From the NCBI GenBank assembly GCA_020310875.1, contig CM035412.1:131584874-131648873 (forward strand): a DNA stretch of 64,000 bases, given 5' to 3'. Every line of letters starts with the position of its first letter. The stretch's first letter is position 1. This DNA is from Ceratopteris richardii. Its lineage: Eukaryota > Streptophyta > Polypodiopsida > Polypodiales > Pteridaceae. Both the position numbers and the translations under genes were made by a program. The notes under the pieces were generated by a model. That model had not been told where the DNA came from, did not search any database, and saw only the letters and a list, made by a program, of their open reading frames with translations. Positions 32,429-44,449 of the stretch are shown here, piece by piece.

Positions 32429-34643
32429 CCATGGCTTAAAGCAGTGATGTATTCCGTATGTTGGCTATTAAGGATAAGTTGGATGGTACCAACTACCCAT
32501 TATGGGCTTATATGATGCATCATGTATTGGTTGCAAAAGGACTGTGGAATATTGTGTAGGGTTTTGGAAAATGTCTTGTTATACCTGCGAATACAGGTAC
32601 TACAAATATAGGTGCTAGAGTTGATGGAGATGGTGTCGAAGATGATCATATTCTATAGATTTTTGTTTGTGTCGTTGTTTTTGTTGCACCTATTGTAGAG
32701 CAAATTTGTTGGGATGGCAGAGATGCTCAAGCATATGAATTGACAGCTTTGTTTGCCAAACGTGCCATTATTCCTCACATTCGCTCTTGCAGAATAGTTA
32801 AGGATGCTTTGGATACACTTACCACATTGTACTAGGCTAGGAATGAGGTTCGTGTTGCTTACCTCCGAAAACAATTGGAGAGTGAGCACATGAATGAAGG
32901 TGTTTCTATGGAGAATTTTCTCACAATGATCTAGGATTTGAAAGACAATTGATTTCTACTGATGAAGTTATACCAGATAGCTCACTTGTGCAAACCGTTT
33001 CGAATGGTCTTCTTGACTTATATCAGAGTTTTGCTTTTACTCTTCGTTTGATGATGAAAGGCAATCCAAATGCCTTGTCATTTGAGGAGTTAGTATCTGT
33101 TCTGTTGCAGGAAGACTAGTCTAGGCAGAACATGTCTATAATGCATGTTGCAGATCAAGCTTTCTTGGTTAGTCAGAAGGGCAAAGGTAAATGGAGCTCT
33201 TCTACTAGTAAGCAAAAATCTACAAATGCTGCATATTTGAAGAAGGAAGACAAATATGAGAAGAAATCAAAAAAGCAGAAATTGTTTTGCAAATACTCTA
33301 AAGCAAACGATCATGTCATCAAGAGTTGTCCAAAACTGGCTGCTAAAGAGGCAAAGAAGAAAGAGTCCGGAATGGTTGTTGGAGAGGCCTCTACACTGAA
33401 AACAGAGTCTGCTAATCTTGTGTAGGAAGAAGAATGGGCGTTTACTTTTGTTTGCAGTTTTGACCCATCTTCTCATGAGCAGTGCATGTGTGCAGTAGAC
33501 TCAGATGTTGGTACTTTGATAGAGGGGTGACCAAACATATTACCTCATAACACAGTTTCTTCTCTTCACTTGAGTCTGCCCCTACAGGGAGTACTATTAC
33601 ATGTGCCAACAACTTGTCTTATCCTGTTATGGGAGTTGGTAAGATCATTTTGACTACTATTGATTGTAGTTCTTTCACTTTGTGAGATGCTTTGTTTGTG
33701 CTAGGGATCAAGAAAAATTTGTTACCAGTTTTTGCATTAGCCAAGATTGTCTTGGTTGTGAAATTTGTTGATGACAGATGTACAATTCATGATCTGTCAA
33801 ATGGCAATGTCATTATTGCTTCTAGAATTTTATGTCGTGGGCTATATAAGCTCATAGACTATAAAAGATCTATAAATGATTTGGCATGTGCAGTACATGA
33901 TTCTCAGGCTAGGTTAGATGCAAAGCTTTGGCATGCACACTTTGGTCATCTGAATTTTGCTAGTTTCCTATGCCTGTAGAAATTTGAAATGGTGTCCTCT
34001 TTGCCCAAACTTGAGGCACCCGGAAAACATGTTTGTGAAGGCTGTATTTTGGGCAAAATGCAGTGCTCCTCCTTTCCAAAAGATGGTTCAGTTCAGGCTA
34101 CTAAGAAATTGCAACTTGTACATAATGATGTCTGTGGTCCTATGCAGACACCTTCTTTTGGGAATTATCTTTACTTCGTGACTTTTATCGATGATTTTTC
34201 TAGGCATGCATGGGTATATCCATTGAAGGAAAATTCCAAAGTGTTTATGTGCTTCAAATAGTTTCTCGCTTTGGCTGTAAATCTGTCAGCATGTAAAATG
34301 GGCACCCTCCATTCTGATTGAGGGGGGGGGGGGATATATTTCTTCTAACTTTAATGCATTTCTGATTGAATGTGGGATAAAATATCAGTGTATAGTGCCA
34401 TATACACCTCAACGGAATGGGGTTGGTAAAGGGAAGAACAGGTCATTCATGGAGATGGCAAGGTGTATGGTCAAGATTCAGGCTTTGCCACATAGTTTCT
34501 GGCTTGAGGCTATCATGTATGCAGCATATGTACTTAATAGGTGTCCCACTAAAGCGCTGTAGTCTATCACTCCATATGAGGCTTGGCATGGTTGCAAGCC
34601 ATCTATTGCTCATCTGCATGTTTTGGTTGTTTGGCATATGCAT
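32429..34643 (+). pseudogene. gag-pol: A2 Gag, protease and integrase remnant
   Basis: ATG at 32429 is followed by a TAA two codons later, then KDKLDGTNYPLWAY as in A1. Gag continues with stops, and the knuckle near 33290 reads FCKYSKANDHVIKSC, with Ser for the second Cys. Protease (about 33500-33730) and the integrase zinc finger (HAHFGHLNFA to CEGCILGKMQ, 33930-34070) and core (HNDVCGPMQT) follow. At 34321-34333 a 12-base G-run replaces the seven Gs found in A3 at the second catalytic Asp motif. The solo LTR G interrupts at 34644. Confidence 0.85.
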
Positions 34644-35433
34644 TGTTGGAGAATTCCTCTCCTATTCGTAGCAGAAAGCGTAGAAGACCTTCTCAAGATC
34701 AAGACTTTTGCCAATAACTGAACCTTCAAATGAAACTTGGTACCAATTGAAAAATGCAATGAACTTGAAACTTTGTTCACTCAAACTAGACACTTATAGA
34801 TTTCCAATGAGCTATCAAACACTCAATTTGGAGTAGTTCTGGGTTGGCAAATCTTTGCCTCAAAACAGGCTACCTGTCCACTCAATTAAGCTGAAAACTG
34901 GACTTCACAAAAAACTGAATAACTCACAGATCATAAAGAATTTGATGAAATTGCTCTGGATACAGGAATTAATCAAGATAATCTTTCAAAAAAATGTTTA
35001 AACTCTAAAATGGGATACATATATTGAGAGATATGACTCTCACAAGTAGACTATCGAGAAATGGGTATGTGGCTAGACATAGTCTATGAGAGTGAACAAA
35101 ACGAAATGACTCAAACCAAATGAAATAGCTACAAGGGAACTTCACACCCTCTTCCTCTGTTCTTGAGTGTCCTCCTTTGCCTCTCTTATAGCCAAGTGAC
35201 CAAAAACTCTCATGATGAGTTTGAGAGGTCTTCTCCATAACTTCTCCACTACTTTGGACAACCACTCCTCTTACAATTTAGTTTTTGGATTTGATTCTCT
35301 TTTGATTGATTCTTTTTTGGCCTCCACTACTTGCTGAAGTAAATGCTTCTATTTTCATTTTTGTATTTTCCTTCTACTTGAAGAAAATCCTTTTTGCAAA
35401 AACATATATGACCTTAATTCTTTATTTTTAACA
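34644..35433 (-). mobile_element. Solo LTR G in A2
   Basis: A 790-bp sequence interrupts the A2 integrase between GGCATATGCAT and the codons starting ATGCCTGAACAAC; A3 is uninterrupted there. Minus-strand ends are TGTTAAAAATAAAG and TCTCCAACA, and GGCTATAAGAGAG near 35180-35191 is a promoter-like TATA. Only two bases (AT) are shared by the flanks, so no 5-bp duplication is visible. Confidence 0.75.
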
Positions 35434-37490
35434 ATTAATGCCTGAACAACATCGCAAAAAGTTGGATGATAAAGCAGTAAACTTTTTTTTTGTTGGTTAT
35501 AGTTTTGAAAGCAAAGGCTATCGTCTGTACCATCCACAGACTAAACACATTTTGGTTAGACCTGATGTTGTTTTTGTGGAAGGTGCTATTCAGCCCGTAC
35601 TTTCATGTACTAAGGAGACATCTGTTAGCTCTAAAGACATGTATGATACTTTGCTACCTCTCTTTACAGGTGGACAATCTAGTGCTGGTCCTAATGAGGC
35701 AACTTCTCAACCTTTGCAGGTTTCATGTGATGATGCAGATCATTCCATTTCTGATGTAGATTTACATGATGCACTTGTTGATGAGAGAACTGATATTAAG
35801 CAGGCAAAAACTATGCCAAAATGGTTAGTGCAGACTTTGTGTGACAACAAATTAGATGCAACTTTGTCACATACTCGATCAGGCTCTCATAGTGCCTCTT
35901 TTCCATCAAATTGCTATGCGATGGCTACGTCTAGTCTCGGTGATGAGAATGAGCCTGTTTCATTTGAAGAAGCACAAAATTCAAAAAATTGGATGGCTGC
36001 TATGAAATCTGAATATGATGCTATAATGAAGAATGGTACCTAGTATTTATGTTTGCCTCCTGGCAAGAAGGCCATTGGCAAAAAGTGGGTATACAAGCTG
36101 AAGCGTAAACCTGATGGAACAATTGGCAAGTATAAGGCTAGGCTTGTTGCAAAGGGTTATGTGCAAGAAAGAGGCAATGATTTTGATGAAACCTTTGCTC
36201 CTACTTGCTGAATGACTAGTGTTTTTAGCATCTATGCACTTGCAGCTCATCATGGTTGGAATGTACATCAGTTGGATATTAAGACAACATTTCTGAATGG
36301 TGATTGCATGAAGAAGTGTATGTATTTTAGCCCTGTGGCTTTGTGTAGAAAGGGCATGAAAACCCGGTGTGCAGGTTAAAGAAGGCATTATATGGTTTAA
36401 AGCAAGCACCATGTGCTTGGTATGGAATGATACATGCCTATCTAATTGCACATGATTTTGAGAACAGTCTAGCTGAAAGCACCTTATATGTTAATCATGT
36501 TAATGATGTGCTTTTGATCATTGCGGTATATGTTGAAATGACATGCTGCTCACTGGTCCTCATGAAATGCATATTGCTGATTTTAAGGCTGATTTGCATT
36601 CCTTATTTGAGATGTCTGATTTGGGGCATTTGCATCACTATTTGGGCATTCAATTTATGCAAGTTGATGGTGGAATGCCTTTGTGTCAAACGAGATATAT
36701 TGACACATTATTGCAGTGTTTTTGCCTTGAAGACTGTAAGCCTATTGCCACTCCTATGGAGATAGGTTTATGATTGAGTCTTCATGATGCTGGATGCATT
36801 TGATGTTGTTATTTATCAAGAGGATGTTGAATGCTTGATTTACTTATGCATTACTCAACCAGATATTCAGTTTGTTATCTCACAGATGAGTAGGTTCATG
36901 CATTGCCCAGGTCTCAAGAATTGGTAGACAGTTAAGCACATATTTCACTACTTGAGTGGTACCCGACTTCTTGGATTGTTTTATCCCAAGGAGGATCACT
37001 ACCGCCAAATTTTCATGCTTTTCTTGACAGTGATTGGGCTACTTGCTATGACACTCATGCATCCACTAGTGGTTTTTACTTAATTCTTGGTAGCTCATGT
37101 ATATCTTGGTTGAGCAAGAAGTAGCCTACTATGGCCACTTCCAGTTGTGAGCCTGAGTATAGGGAAGCTTTCACAACAATTGTTGAGTGTGTGTGGCTCA
37201 GATGCCTTATGGATGATTTGGGTGTTGGTCAGTCTTCTGCCATCACCATCTTCACTGACAGTCAGAGTGCATTGGCAATTGCGAGGAACCCTGTGTTCCA
37301 TGCTCACACTAAGCACATTGAGTTGCATTATCATTATGACAGGGACATGCTCTCTGTTGGGGAGATCAGCTTGGCATATGTGCCCACGCAGGAGAACATT
37401 GCAGTCCTTTTCATGAAGGCTCTACCTAGGGAGATGTTTGAAGCTTTCCACAAAGCTTTGGACTTACTTCCTTTTGTGGATTGATTCCAC
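35434..37490 (+). pseudogene. pol: A2 integrase end, reverse transcriptase and RNase H remnant
   Basis: The integrase C-terminal part and linker (35438-36043, clean for 201 codons) lead to RT with WMAAMKSEYDAIMKN, KAIGKKWVYKLKRK and [14 protein letters not shown]. The YVDD site is frameshifted near 36530 (YVEM). RNase H shows SSCEPEYREA and FTDSQSALAIARNPVFHAHT. Several stops and single-base losses are present. The polypurine tract and 3' LTR follow directly. Confidence 0.88.
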
Positions 37491-37557
37491 ATAGTTTGGC
37501 ACTTCCTTATACATGAGTGCGAGCCCCTTGTTCACCACATCACTCCCAGGGGGGATT

Positions 37558-37782
37558 TGTTGATATATTTAGGTAGTGATGTGTGTGAACACTCTAGGAC
37601 CACCGAGGCACTTTTTTCCCTCTTTAGGAGGTTTTTTCCCCCTAGCTTGTATATACGCCTATTGCCCTAATGGGCTACTTATCTGTGTACATTCTAGTGG
37701 TAATACATTTAGTATTGTGTGTTGTGCTCCAAGCTTCTTCTTCTTCCATGTGCTATTTGCATGCTTCCATAGACATCCAACA
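37558..37782 (+). repeat. 3' LTR of A2
   Basis: TGTTGATATATTTAGG to CATCCAACA, 225 bp, followed by the ATTTT duplication. Confidence 0.92.
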
Positions 37783-37787
37783 ATTTT

Positions 37788-38240
37788 TGCCATCCAAATT
37801 CATTCTTTTCAAGAAATGGTTTCTACTTATGCATTTGATTTTTATTTCTCACGTGCATGGCATGACTTCAACAATGGTGCATCTTTATCTGATGAACATT
37901 ATACATTTCATAATGGTTTTCTTTATTCTGAACATAGATTATGCATAATCCAAGCTTAAATGCATGAACCATCTTACATGGGTCATTGAGGCATACAAAG
38001 CACCATTTCTGGCTACAAAGATTTCTTCTTTTGGCCACACATGGAAAAAGATATTGCACATTATGTTTCTCAATGCATTGTATGTAAGCATGTAAAATGT
38101 CATCATGGTAAACCATTTGGATTATTAATGCCACTTCCCATTCCGAACAGACCATGGGAAAAAATTTCTATGGATTTTATCACAAGTCTTCACATCACTT
38201 CATCACATAATGATATGATTTGGACAATAGTTGATACTTA
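37788..38240 (+). pseudogene. pol: E integrase N-terminal remnant
   Basis: The E frame resumes after A2. A gypsy integrase zinc finger is completed by CIVCKHVKCHHGKP, and the catalytic core opens with PWEKISMDFIT. Sequence similarity ends at about 38240 against B RNase H, so the rest of integrase and the 3' LTR are lost. Confidence 0.8.
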
Positions 38241-38668
38241 GATAGAAGATCTACTAGTGGCTTTCTATTCTCACTTGGAAGTGCAACTATTACATGGAGC
38301 AGTAAGAATCAATCCACTATTACTACGCCGAGTATAGAGGCTTAGTATAGAGGTGTTGCAATGGTAGCATGTGGAGCATCATGGCAAGAGATGCTACTTG
38401 AAGATTTAGGTGTGGAAGTGCAAAAGCCTATCATCATCTTTTGTGATAATCTTAGTAGCACATAGTTATTGTGGAGCCCTATTTTTCATGCTAGAACAAA
38501 ACATATCAATGTGCATTATCATTTCATTAGGGAAAAGCTATTAGTAGGTGATATTGACCTTGTTCATGTGATGAGAGATGACTAGTTTGCTGATACTTTC
38601 ACCAAAGCGCTTGGAACTGAGAAGTTGAAGGATTTTTGGAAGATGCTTGGATTACAGGACATGACATT
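38241..38668 (+). pseudogene. pol: B RNase H remnant
   Basis: Starts within RRSTSGFLFSLGSATITWSS, continues with FCDNLSS and FHARTKHINVHYHFIREKLL, then ADTFTKALG. Three stops are present. The polypurine tract GAGGGGGAGGG at 38675-38685 leads into the 3' LTR. Confidence 0.85.
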
Positions 38669-38686
38669 GAGCTTGAGGGGGAGGGT

Positions 38687-39059
38687 TGAGATATCAAGCT
38701 CAACATGTGATGATCCAAGATGACATGCATCACATTTTCATTTCTTTGACATGTATAGTGGTCATGCTGGTATATGTTAGGGATACTTCATTGAGCTTTA
38801 CTATATTTATCTACTGAGAGTGATGGCACATTTGTTTCTTGAAAGCTCGCTCATTCATGGAAATTATGTTTTTCCTTATGTATTGTTCTTTATATATTGC
38901 ACTAGTTGTATTGTTGTATTAGGTAATTCTTGTACATTATATTTATGTGATAGAAGAAGAAGAAGAAAATCATCCTTCCTTGCCTCAATCTGTGTGCACT
39001 CTTCTTTGAGTGTGAGAATGCGTGAGTGAGATCTCTTTCTTATCTCCTTTCTTGTGACA
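38687..39059 (+). repeat. 3' LTR of B
   Basis: 373 bp, TGAGATATCAAGCTC to CTTGTGACA. It has five GAA units at 38953-38967. It is joined directly to A3 gag coding sequence at 39060. Confidence 0.88.
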
Positions 39060-40774
39060 TTGTGCAGGGTGTTGAAAGACGTCCAGTTACACCTGTAACG
39101 ACAGGTACTGCAAATACAGGTGTTGGAGCTGATGAAGATGGTGTCGAAGATGATATTCCGTAGATTCCTGTTCGTGCTGCTGTTTCCATTGCACCTACTG
39201 CAGAGCAGATTTGTTAGGATGGCAGAGATGCCCAGGCACATGCATTGATAGCTTTGTCTGTCAAACGTGCCATTATTCCTCACATTCGCTCTTGTAGAAC
39301 AGCAAAGGATGCTTGGGATACACTTACCACTTTGTACCAGGCTAGGAATGAGGCTTGTGTTGCTTACCTCCGAAAGCAGTTGGAGAGTGAGCACATGAAT
39401 GAAGGTGATTCTATGGACAGTTTTCTTACAAAGATCAAAGACATGAAGGAACAATTGATTTCTGCTGATGAGGTTATACCAGATAGCTCACTTGTGCACA
39501 CCGTTCTGAATGGTCTTCCTGATTCATATCAGAGTTTTGCCTCTACTCTTCGGTTGATGATGAAAGGCAATCCGAATGCCTTGTCATTTGAGGAATTAGT
39601 CTCTGTTCTGTTGCAGGAAGATCAGTCCAGGCAAAACAGGTCCATTATGCGTGTTGCAGATCAAGCTTTCCTGGCTAGTCAGAAGGGCAAAGGAAAATGG
39701 AGCTCTTCTACTAGTAAGCAGAAATCTGCAAATGCTGCACAATCGAAGAACCAGGATAAAGATGAGAAGAAATCAGAAAAGCAAACATTGTTCTGCAAGT
39801 ACTGTAAAGGAAATGATCATATTATAAAGAACTGTCCAAAACTGGCTGCTAAAGAGGCAAAGAAGAAAGAGGCTGGAATGGTTGTTGCAGAGGCCTCTAC
39901 ACCAAAAACAGAGTCTGCAAATCTTGTGCAAGAAGAAGAATGGGCATTTACTACTGTCTGCAATTTTGACCCATCTTCTCATGATCAGTGCATGTCTGCA
40001 GTAGACTCAGATATTTGGTACTTTGACAGTGGGGCGACCAAACATATTACCTCACAGCGCAGTTTCTTCTATTCACTCGAGCCTACCCCTACAGGGAATA
40101 CTGTCACATGCGCCAATAACTCCTCTTATCCTGTTATGGGAGTTGGTAAGATCATTCTGACTACTGCTGATGGTAGTTCTTTCACTTTGTCAGATGCTTT
40201 ATTTGTGCCAGGGATCAAAAAGAACCTGTTATCAGTTTCTGCATTAGCCAAGATTGGCTTGGTTGTGAAATTCGTTGATGACAGGTGTACAGTCCATGAT
40301 CTCTCAAATGGCGATGTGATTATTGCTTCTGGCATTTTATGTCGTGGGCTGTATAAGCTCATAGACTATGAAAGATCTGTGAATGATTCAGCATGTGCAG
40401 TTCATGATTCTCAAGCTATGTCAGATGCAAAGCTTTGGCATGCACGCTTTGGTCATCTGAATTTTGCTAGTTTGTTACGCCTGCACAAATTTGAAATGGT
40501 GTCCTCTTTGCCCAAACTTGAGGCACCTGGAAAACATGTTTGTGAAGGCTGTATTTTGGGCAAAATGCAACGTTCTTCCTTTCCAAAAGATGGTTCAGTT
40601 CGGGCTACGCAGAAATTGCAGCTTGTACATAGTGATGTCTGTGGTCCTATGCAGACACCCTCTTTTGGAAATTACCTTTACTTCGTGACTTTCTTGATGA
40701 CTTTTCCAGGCATGCATGGGTATATCCACTCAAAGCAAAGTCCGAAGTGTTCATGTGCTTCAAACAGTTTTTAG
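39060..40774 (+). pseudogene. gag-pol: A3 Gag, protease and integrase N-terminal part, 5' truncated
   Basis: The element starts inside gag, where the B LTR ends. A clean 509-codon frame (39245-40774) carries the Gag C-terminal half, the knuckle C184, C187, H192, C197 (normal spacing) and protease FDSGATKHI with D261. The integrase zinc finger (HARFGHLNFA to CEGCILGKMQ) and the core start HSDVCGPMQT complete it. A single-base change near 40693 shifts the frame. This is the best copy of family A in the window. Confidence 0.9.
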
Positions 40775-42222
40775 TTTTGGTTGAAAATCTGTCAGCATGT
40801 AAAATGGGCACCCTCCGTTCTGATCGAGGGGGGGAATATATGTCTTCAGATTTTAATGCATTTCTGGCTGAACATGGGATAAAACACCAGTGTACACCGT
40901 ATACACCTCAACAGAATGGAGTTGCTGAACGAAAGAATAGGTCACTCATGGAGATGGCGAGGTGCATGGTCAAAAGTCAGGCTTTACCACATAGTTTCTA
41001 GCTTGAGGTTGTCATGTGTGCAGCATATGTACTGAACAGGTGTCCCACTAAAGCGTTGCAGTCTATCACTCCATATGAGGCTTGGCATGACCGCAAGCCA
41101 TCTGTTGCTCTTTTCTGGTTGTTTGGCATATGCATTAGTGCCTGAACAACATCACAAAAAATTGGATGATAAGGCAGTAAAATGTATTTTTGTTGGGTAC
41201 AGTTCTGAAAGTAAAGGCTATCGTCTATATCATCCACAGACTAAACGCATTCTGGTTAGCCGTGATGTTGTCTTTGTGGAAGATGCTATTCAATCATTGC
41301 TTTCATGTACTAAGGAGACATCTGTTAGCTCCAAAGACATGTATGATACTTTGATGCCTCTTTTTACAGGTGGACATGCTAGTGCTGGTCCTAATGAGGC
41401 AACTTCTCAGCCTTTGCAAGTTTCATATGATGATGCAAATCATCCCATTTTTTATGCAGATTTACATGATGCACTTGTTGATGAGAGAGCTGATATTGAG
41501 CAGGCAAAAACTATGCCAAAATGGCTGGTGTAGACTTTGCGTGACAGCAAATTAGATGCACCTTTGTCATATCGTTCTCGTTCAGGCTCTCATAGTGCCT
41601 CCTTTGCATCAGATTGCTATGCTATGGCTGCATCTAGTCTCTGTGATGAGAATGAGGCTGTTTCTTTTGATGAAGCACAAAATTCAGAAAATTGGATGGC
41701 TGCTATGCAATCTGAATATGATGCTATAATGAGAATGGTACATGGTCTTTATGTGACTTGCCTCCTGGCAAGAAGGCCATTGGCACTAAGTGGGTATAAA
41801 AGCTGAAGCGTAAACCTGATGGTACAGTTGACAGGTATAAGGCTAGGCTTGTTGCAAAGGGTTATGCACAGGAAAGAGGCATTGATTTTGATGAGACCTT
41901 TGCACCTACATGCCGTATGACTACTGTTCGGAGCATATGTGCACTTGCAGCCCATCATGGTTGGAATGTACATCAGTTGGACATTAAAACAGCATTTCTG
42001 AATGGTGACTTGCATGAAGAAGTGTATGTTTTTCAGCCCCGTGGCTTTGTGCAAAAAGGGCATGAAAACCAGGTTTGCAGGTTAAAGAAGGCATTATATG
42101 GTTTAAAGCAAGCACCACGTGCTTGGTATGAGAAGATACATGCCTATCTGATTGCACATGGTTTTGAGAACAGTCCAACTGAAAGCACCTTATATGTTAA
42201 ACGTGCTAATGTGTGCTTCTGA
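40747..42222 (+). pseudogene. pol: A3 integrase core and reverse transcriptase first half
   Basis: RSDRGGEY and TPQQNGVAERKNRS supply the second Asp and the Glu of the integrase core. A TGG-to-TAG-type stop at 40999-41001 follows SQALPHSF. The linker continues at 41075-41533, then, after a TAG, at 41537-41806. A one-base loss near 41730 shifts RT, which continues at 41917-42222 with [15 protein letters not shown]. Confidence 0.88.
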
Positions 42223-43190
42223 TCATTGTTGTCTATGTTGATGACATGCTGCTCACTGGTCCTATTGAGACACATATTGCTGATTTTAAGGCTGATTTGC
42301 ATGCCTCATTTAAGATGTCTGATTTGGGGCATTTGCATCACTATTTGGGCATTCAGTTTATGCACGTTGATGGTGGAATGGCTTTGTGTCAAACGAAATA
42401 TATTGACACATTATTGCAGCGTTTTGGCCTTGAAGACTGTAAGCCTATTGCCACTCCTATGGAGACAGGTTTACGATTGAGTCTTCATGATGCTGGAGAT
42501 GCATTTGATGCTGTTCTCTATCAGCAGGCTGTTGGATGCTTGATTTACTTATGCATTACTCGACCAGATATTCAGTTTGTTGTCTCAAAGATGAGCAGGT
42601 TTATGCATTGCCCAGGAGTCACGCATTGGAAAGCGGTTAAGCGCATCTTTTGCTACTTGAGTGGTACTTGGCTACTTGGGTTGTTTTATCCCAAGGGGGG
42701 ATCACTACCGCCAGATTTGCATGCTTTTTCTGACTCAGATTGGGCTGGTTGCTATGACACTCGTGTGTCCACTAGTGGTTTTTGCTTCATGCTTGGTAGC
42801 TCATGTATATCTTGGTTGAGCAAGAAGCAGCCTACTGTGGCCACTTCCAGTTGTGAGGCTGACTATAGGGCAGCTTTCACAGCGACTGTTGAGTATGTGT
42901 GGCTCAGACGCCTTATGGCTGATTTGGGTGTTGGCCAGTCTTCTACCACCACCATCTTCACTGACAGTCAGAGCGCATTGGCAGTTGCGAGGAACCCTGT
43001 GTTCCATGCTTGCACTAAGCACATTGAGGTGCATTATCACTATGTCAGGGAGAGGTTCTCTGCTGGGGAGATCAGCTTGGCATATGTGCCCACGCAGGAG
43101 AACATTGCAGACCTTTTCACGAAGGCTTTGCCTAGGGAGAAGTTTGAAGTTTTCTGCAAAGCTTTGGGCTTACTTCCTTTTGTGGAGTGA
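42213..43190 (+). pseudogene. pol: A3 reverse transcriptase second half and RNase H
   Basis: A clean 325-codon frame begins at the catalytic VVYVDDMLLTG. RNase H residues are seen in SDSDWAGC, SSCEADYRA, FTDSQSA and NIADLFTKALP. It overlaps the preceding frame by ten bases, which marks a one-base indel just before the YVDD motif. A polypurine tract (CCAGGGGGGATT) and the 3' LTR follow. Confidence 0.92.
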
Positions 43191-43264
43191 TTTCCACATA
43201 GCTTGGCACTTCCTTATACATGAGTGCCAGCTCCCTGTTCACCGCATCACTCCCAGGGGGGATT

Positions 43265-43495
43265 TGTTGATATATTTAGGTAGTGATGTGTGTGAACACT
43301 CTAGGACCGCCGGGGCACTTTTTTCCCTCTTTAGGAGGTTTTTTTCCCCTGGCTTGTATATATGCCTATTGCCCTAATGGGCTACTTATCTTTGTACATT
43401 CTCTAGTAATACATTCAGTATTGTGTGTTTGTGCTCCAAGCTTCTTCTTCTTCCTTGTGTTGTTCGCGTGCTTCCGCAGACGTCTATCTCCAACA
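43265..43495 (+). repeat. 3' LTR of A3
   Basis: 231 bp, TGTTGATATATTTAGG to CTCCAACA, with a TATATATG promoter-like string near 43356. It is joined directly to K gag. Confidence 0.92.
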
Positions 43496-44449
43496 AGAAT
43501 CACTTATGGAATGAGTTCAACCAAATGAAGAAGAATCCAAAGCAAAGAATCACAAAGTTTGTCACTAAACTCAAGGAGGTGTAGATCAATTAGATTCAAT
43601 TGGAGAATTTATTAAAGAAGAAGCTATCATGAGGTAGATCTTAAATGGTATTATGATTGAAAAGCAATGGCAATCATTTACAACTACTTATCACCTTATC
43701 ATGGATGTGTAGACACCTGAATTCAACATATATCTTGGACAAATCTTCAATCAAGTGGTAAAAAAAAACTTGAATGAAGGTAAATCTTACAAAGGTAACT
43801 CTACAAGTTATCTTTATATAAATAAGAAAAATGAAGGAACAAACAAGGATGATGATGATGAAATTTCCCAAGCCAACTATGTAGGCAAGAGCAAGTGGAA
43901 AGGGAGGAAGAAATGAGCAAAGCAGGGAAATAAAAAGGGACAAGAAAGTAAACCTTTTGCCATGTGTAACAAGACCAACCACACCACTCAGAATTGCTAG
44001 TTCAATGGAAGAACATGGAAAGGACAAGGTAGAAGTGGATTTGATAACACGAGCTAGAGGGTGGACAAAAATACAATAATAATAATAATAGAAATCATAA
44101 TAGAAGGGATTACAAAAACTATGCAAAGGATCAATCACACTGAAGATTCATTATTACTAATGAATTTGAGTAATAAAGAAGGTAAATAAGATGGTCATTT
44201 TCTCTACATAGATTCTGGTTGTTCAAAGCATGTTGCAAGCAATGTTTCTCTTCTATCCAACTTGGAGAAATCCACACATACGCATGAAGTAAAAACAGGT
44301 ATGATACCAAACACAATGTGGAAAGGATTGGCAATGCCAAAGCCTCTAATGATAATTGTGAGTAAGGTTCTCTACGTACCCACCATTACTAAAAACTAAT
44401 AAGTGTAGGCCACGTAGTTGAAAAGGGCTTGCAAGGTTGAAGTGGGAGA
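43496..44449 (+). pseudogene. gag: K Gag and protease remnant
   Basis: It starts in mid-gag (LWNEFNQMKKNPKQRITKFV), the same domain as D1 Gag 113-133. A knuckle tail (NHTTQNC) and protease YIDSGCSKHVASN follow, then KVLYVPTITKN. Many stops and frame changes are present. It is cut on the left by A3 and on the right by D2. Confidence 0.75.

Larger units (their letters stand above)
25517..37782 (+). mobile_element. Ty1/copia element A2, complete ends, split by D1 and carrying a solo LTR
   Basis: Perfect ATTTT target duplication. The 5' LTR is split by D1 (25517-25622 and 31986-32110; 231 bp together), and the 3' LTR is at 37558-37782. The primer site TGGTATCAGAGTAGG is at 32113-32127. The purine-rich tract (AGGGGGGATT) abuts 37558. 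In the first 106 LTR bases I count about 14 mismatches between the two LTRs, so A2 is old. Confidence 0.92.
21530..38240 (+). mobile_element. Ty3/gypsy element E, 3' truncated, inserted in B and split by A2
   Basis: A likely 5' LTR (21530-22022), primer site, gag, protease, RT and RNase H run to 25516. The frame then resumes at 37788 with the integrase zinc finger and core start, ending at about 38240. No 3' LTR remains. The A2 insertion site carries the exact duplication ATTTT (25512-25516 and 37783-37787), which proves the two E parts are one element. Confidence 0.8.
16147..39059 (+). mobile_element. Ty1/copia element B, outer shell of a nested block
   Basis: The partial 5' LTR and primer site (16147-16416), gag and pol (16777-21529) are separated from RNase H (38241-38668) and the 3' LTR (38687-39059) by gypsy E, which itself holds A2 and D1. 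The two LTRs share TTTTTCCTTATGTA onward to GTGACA. Part of reverse transcriptase between the two coding pieces is missing, so a deletion accompanied or followed the E insertion. The 5' LTR is truncated on its left. Confidence 0.75.

Noticed and set aside
37095..37334. Minus-strand 79-codon frame, also at 42801-43040 (and on the plus strand at 3197-3436)
   Set aside because: It recurs only because it is antisense to the conserved RNase H of family A.
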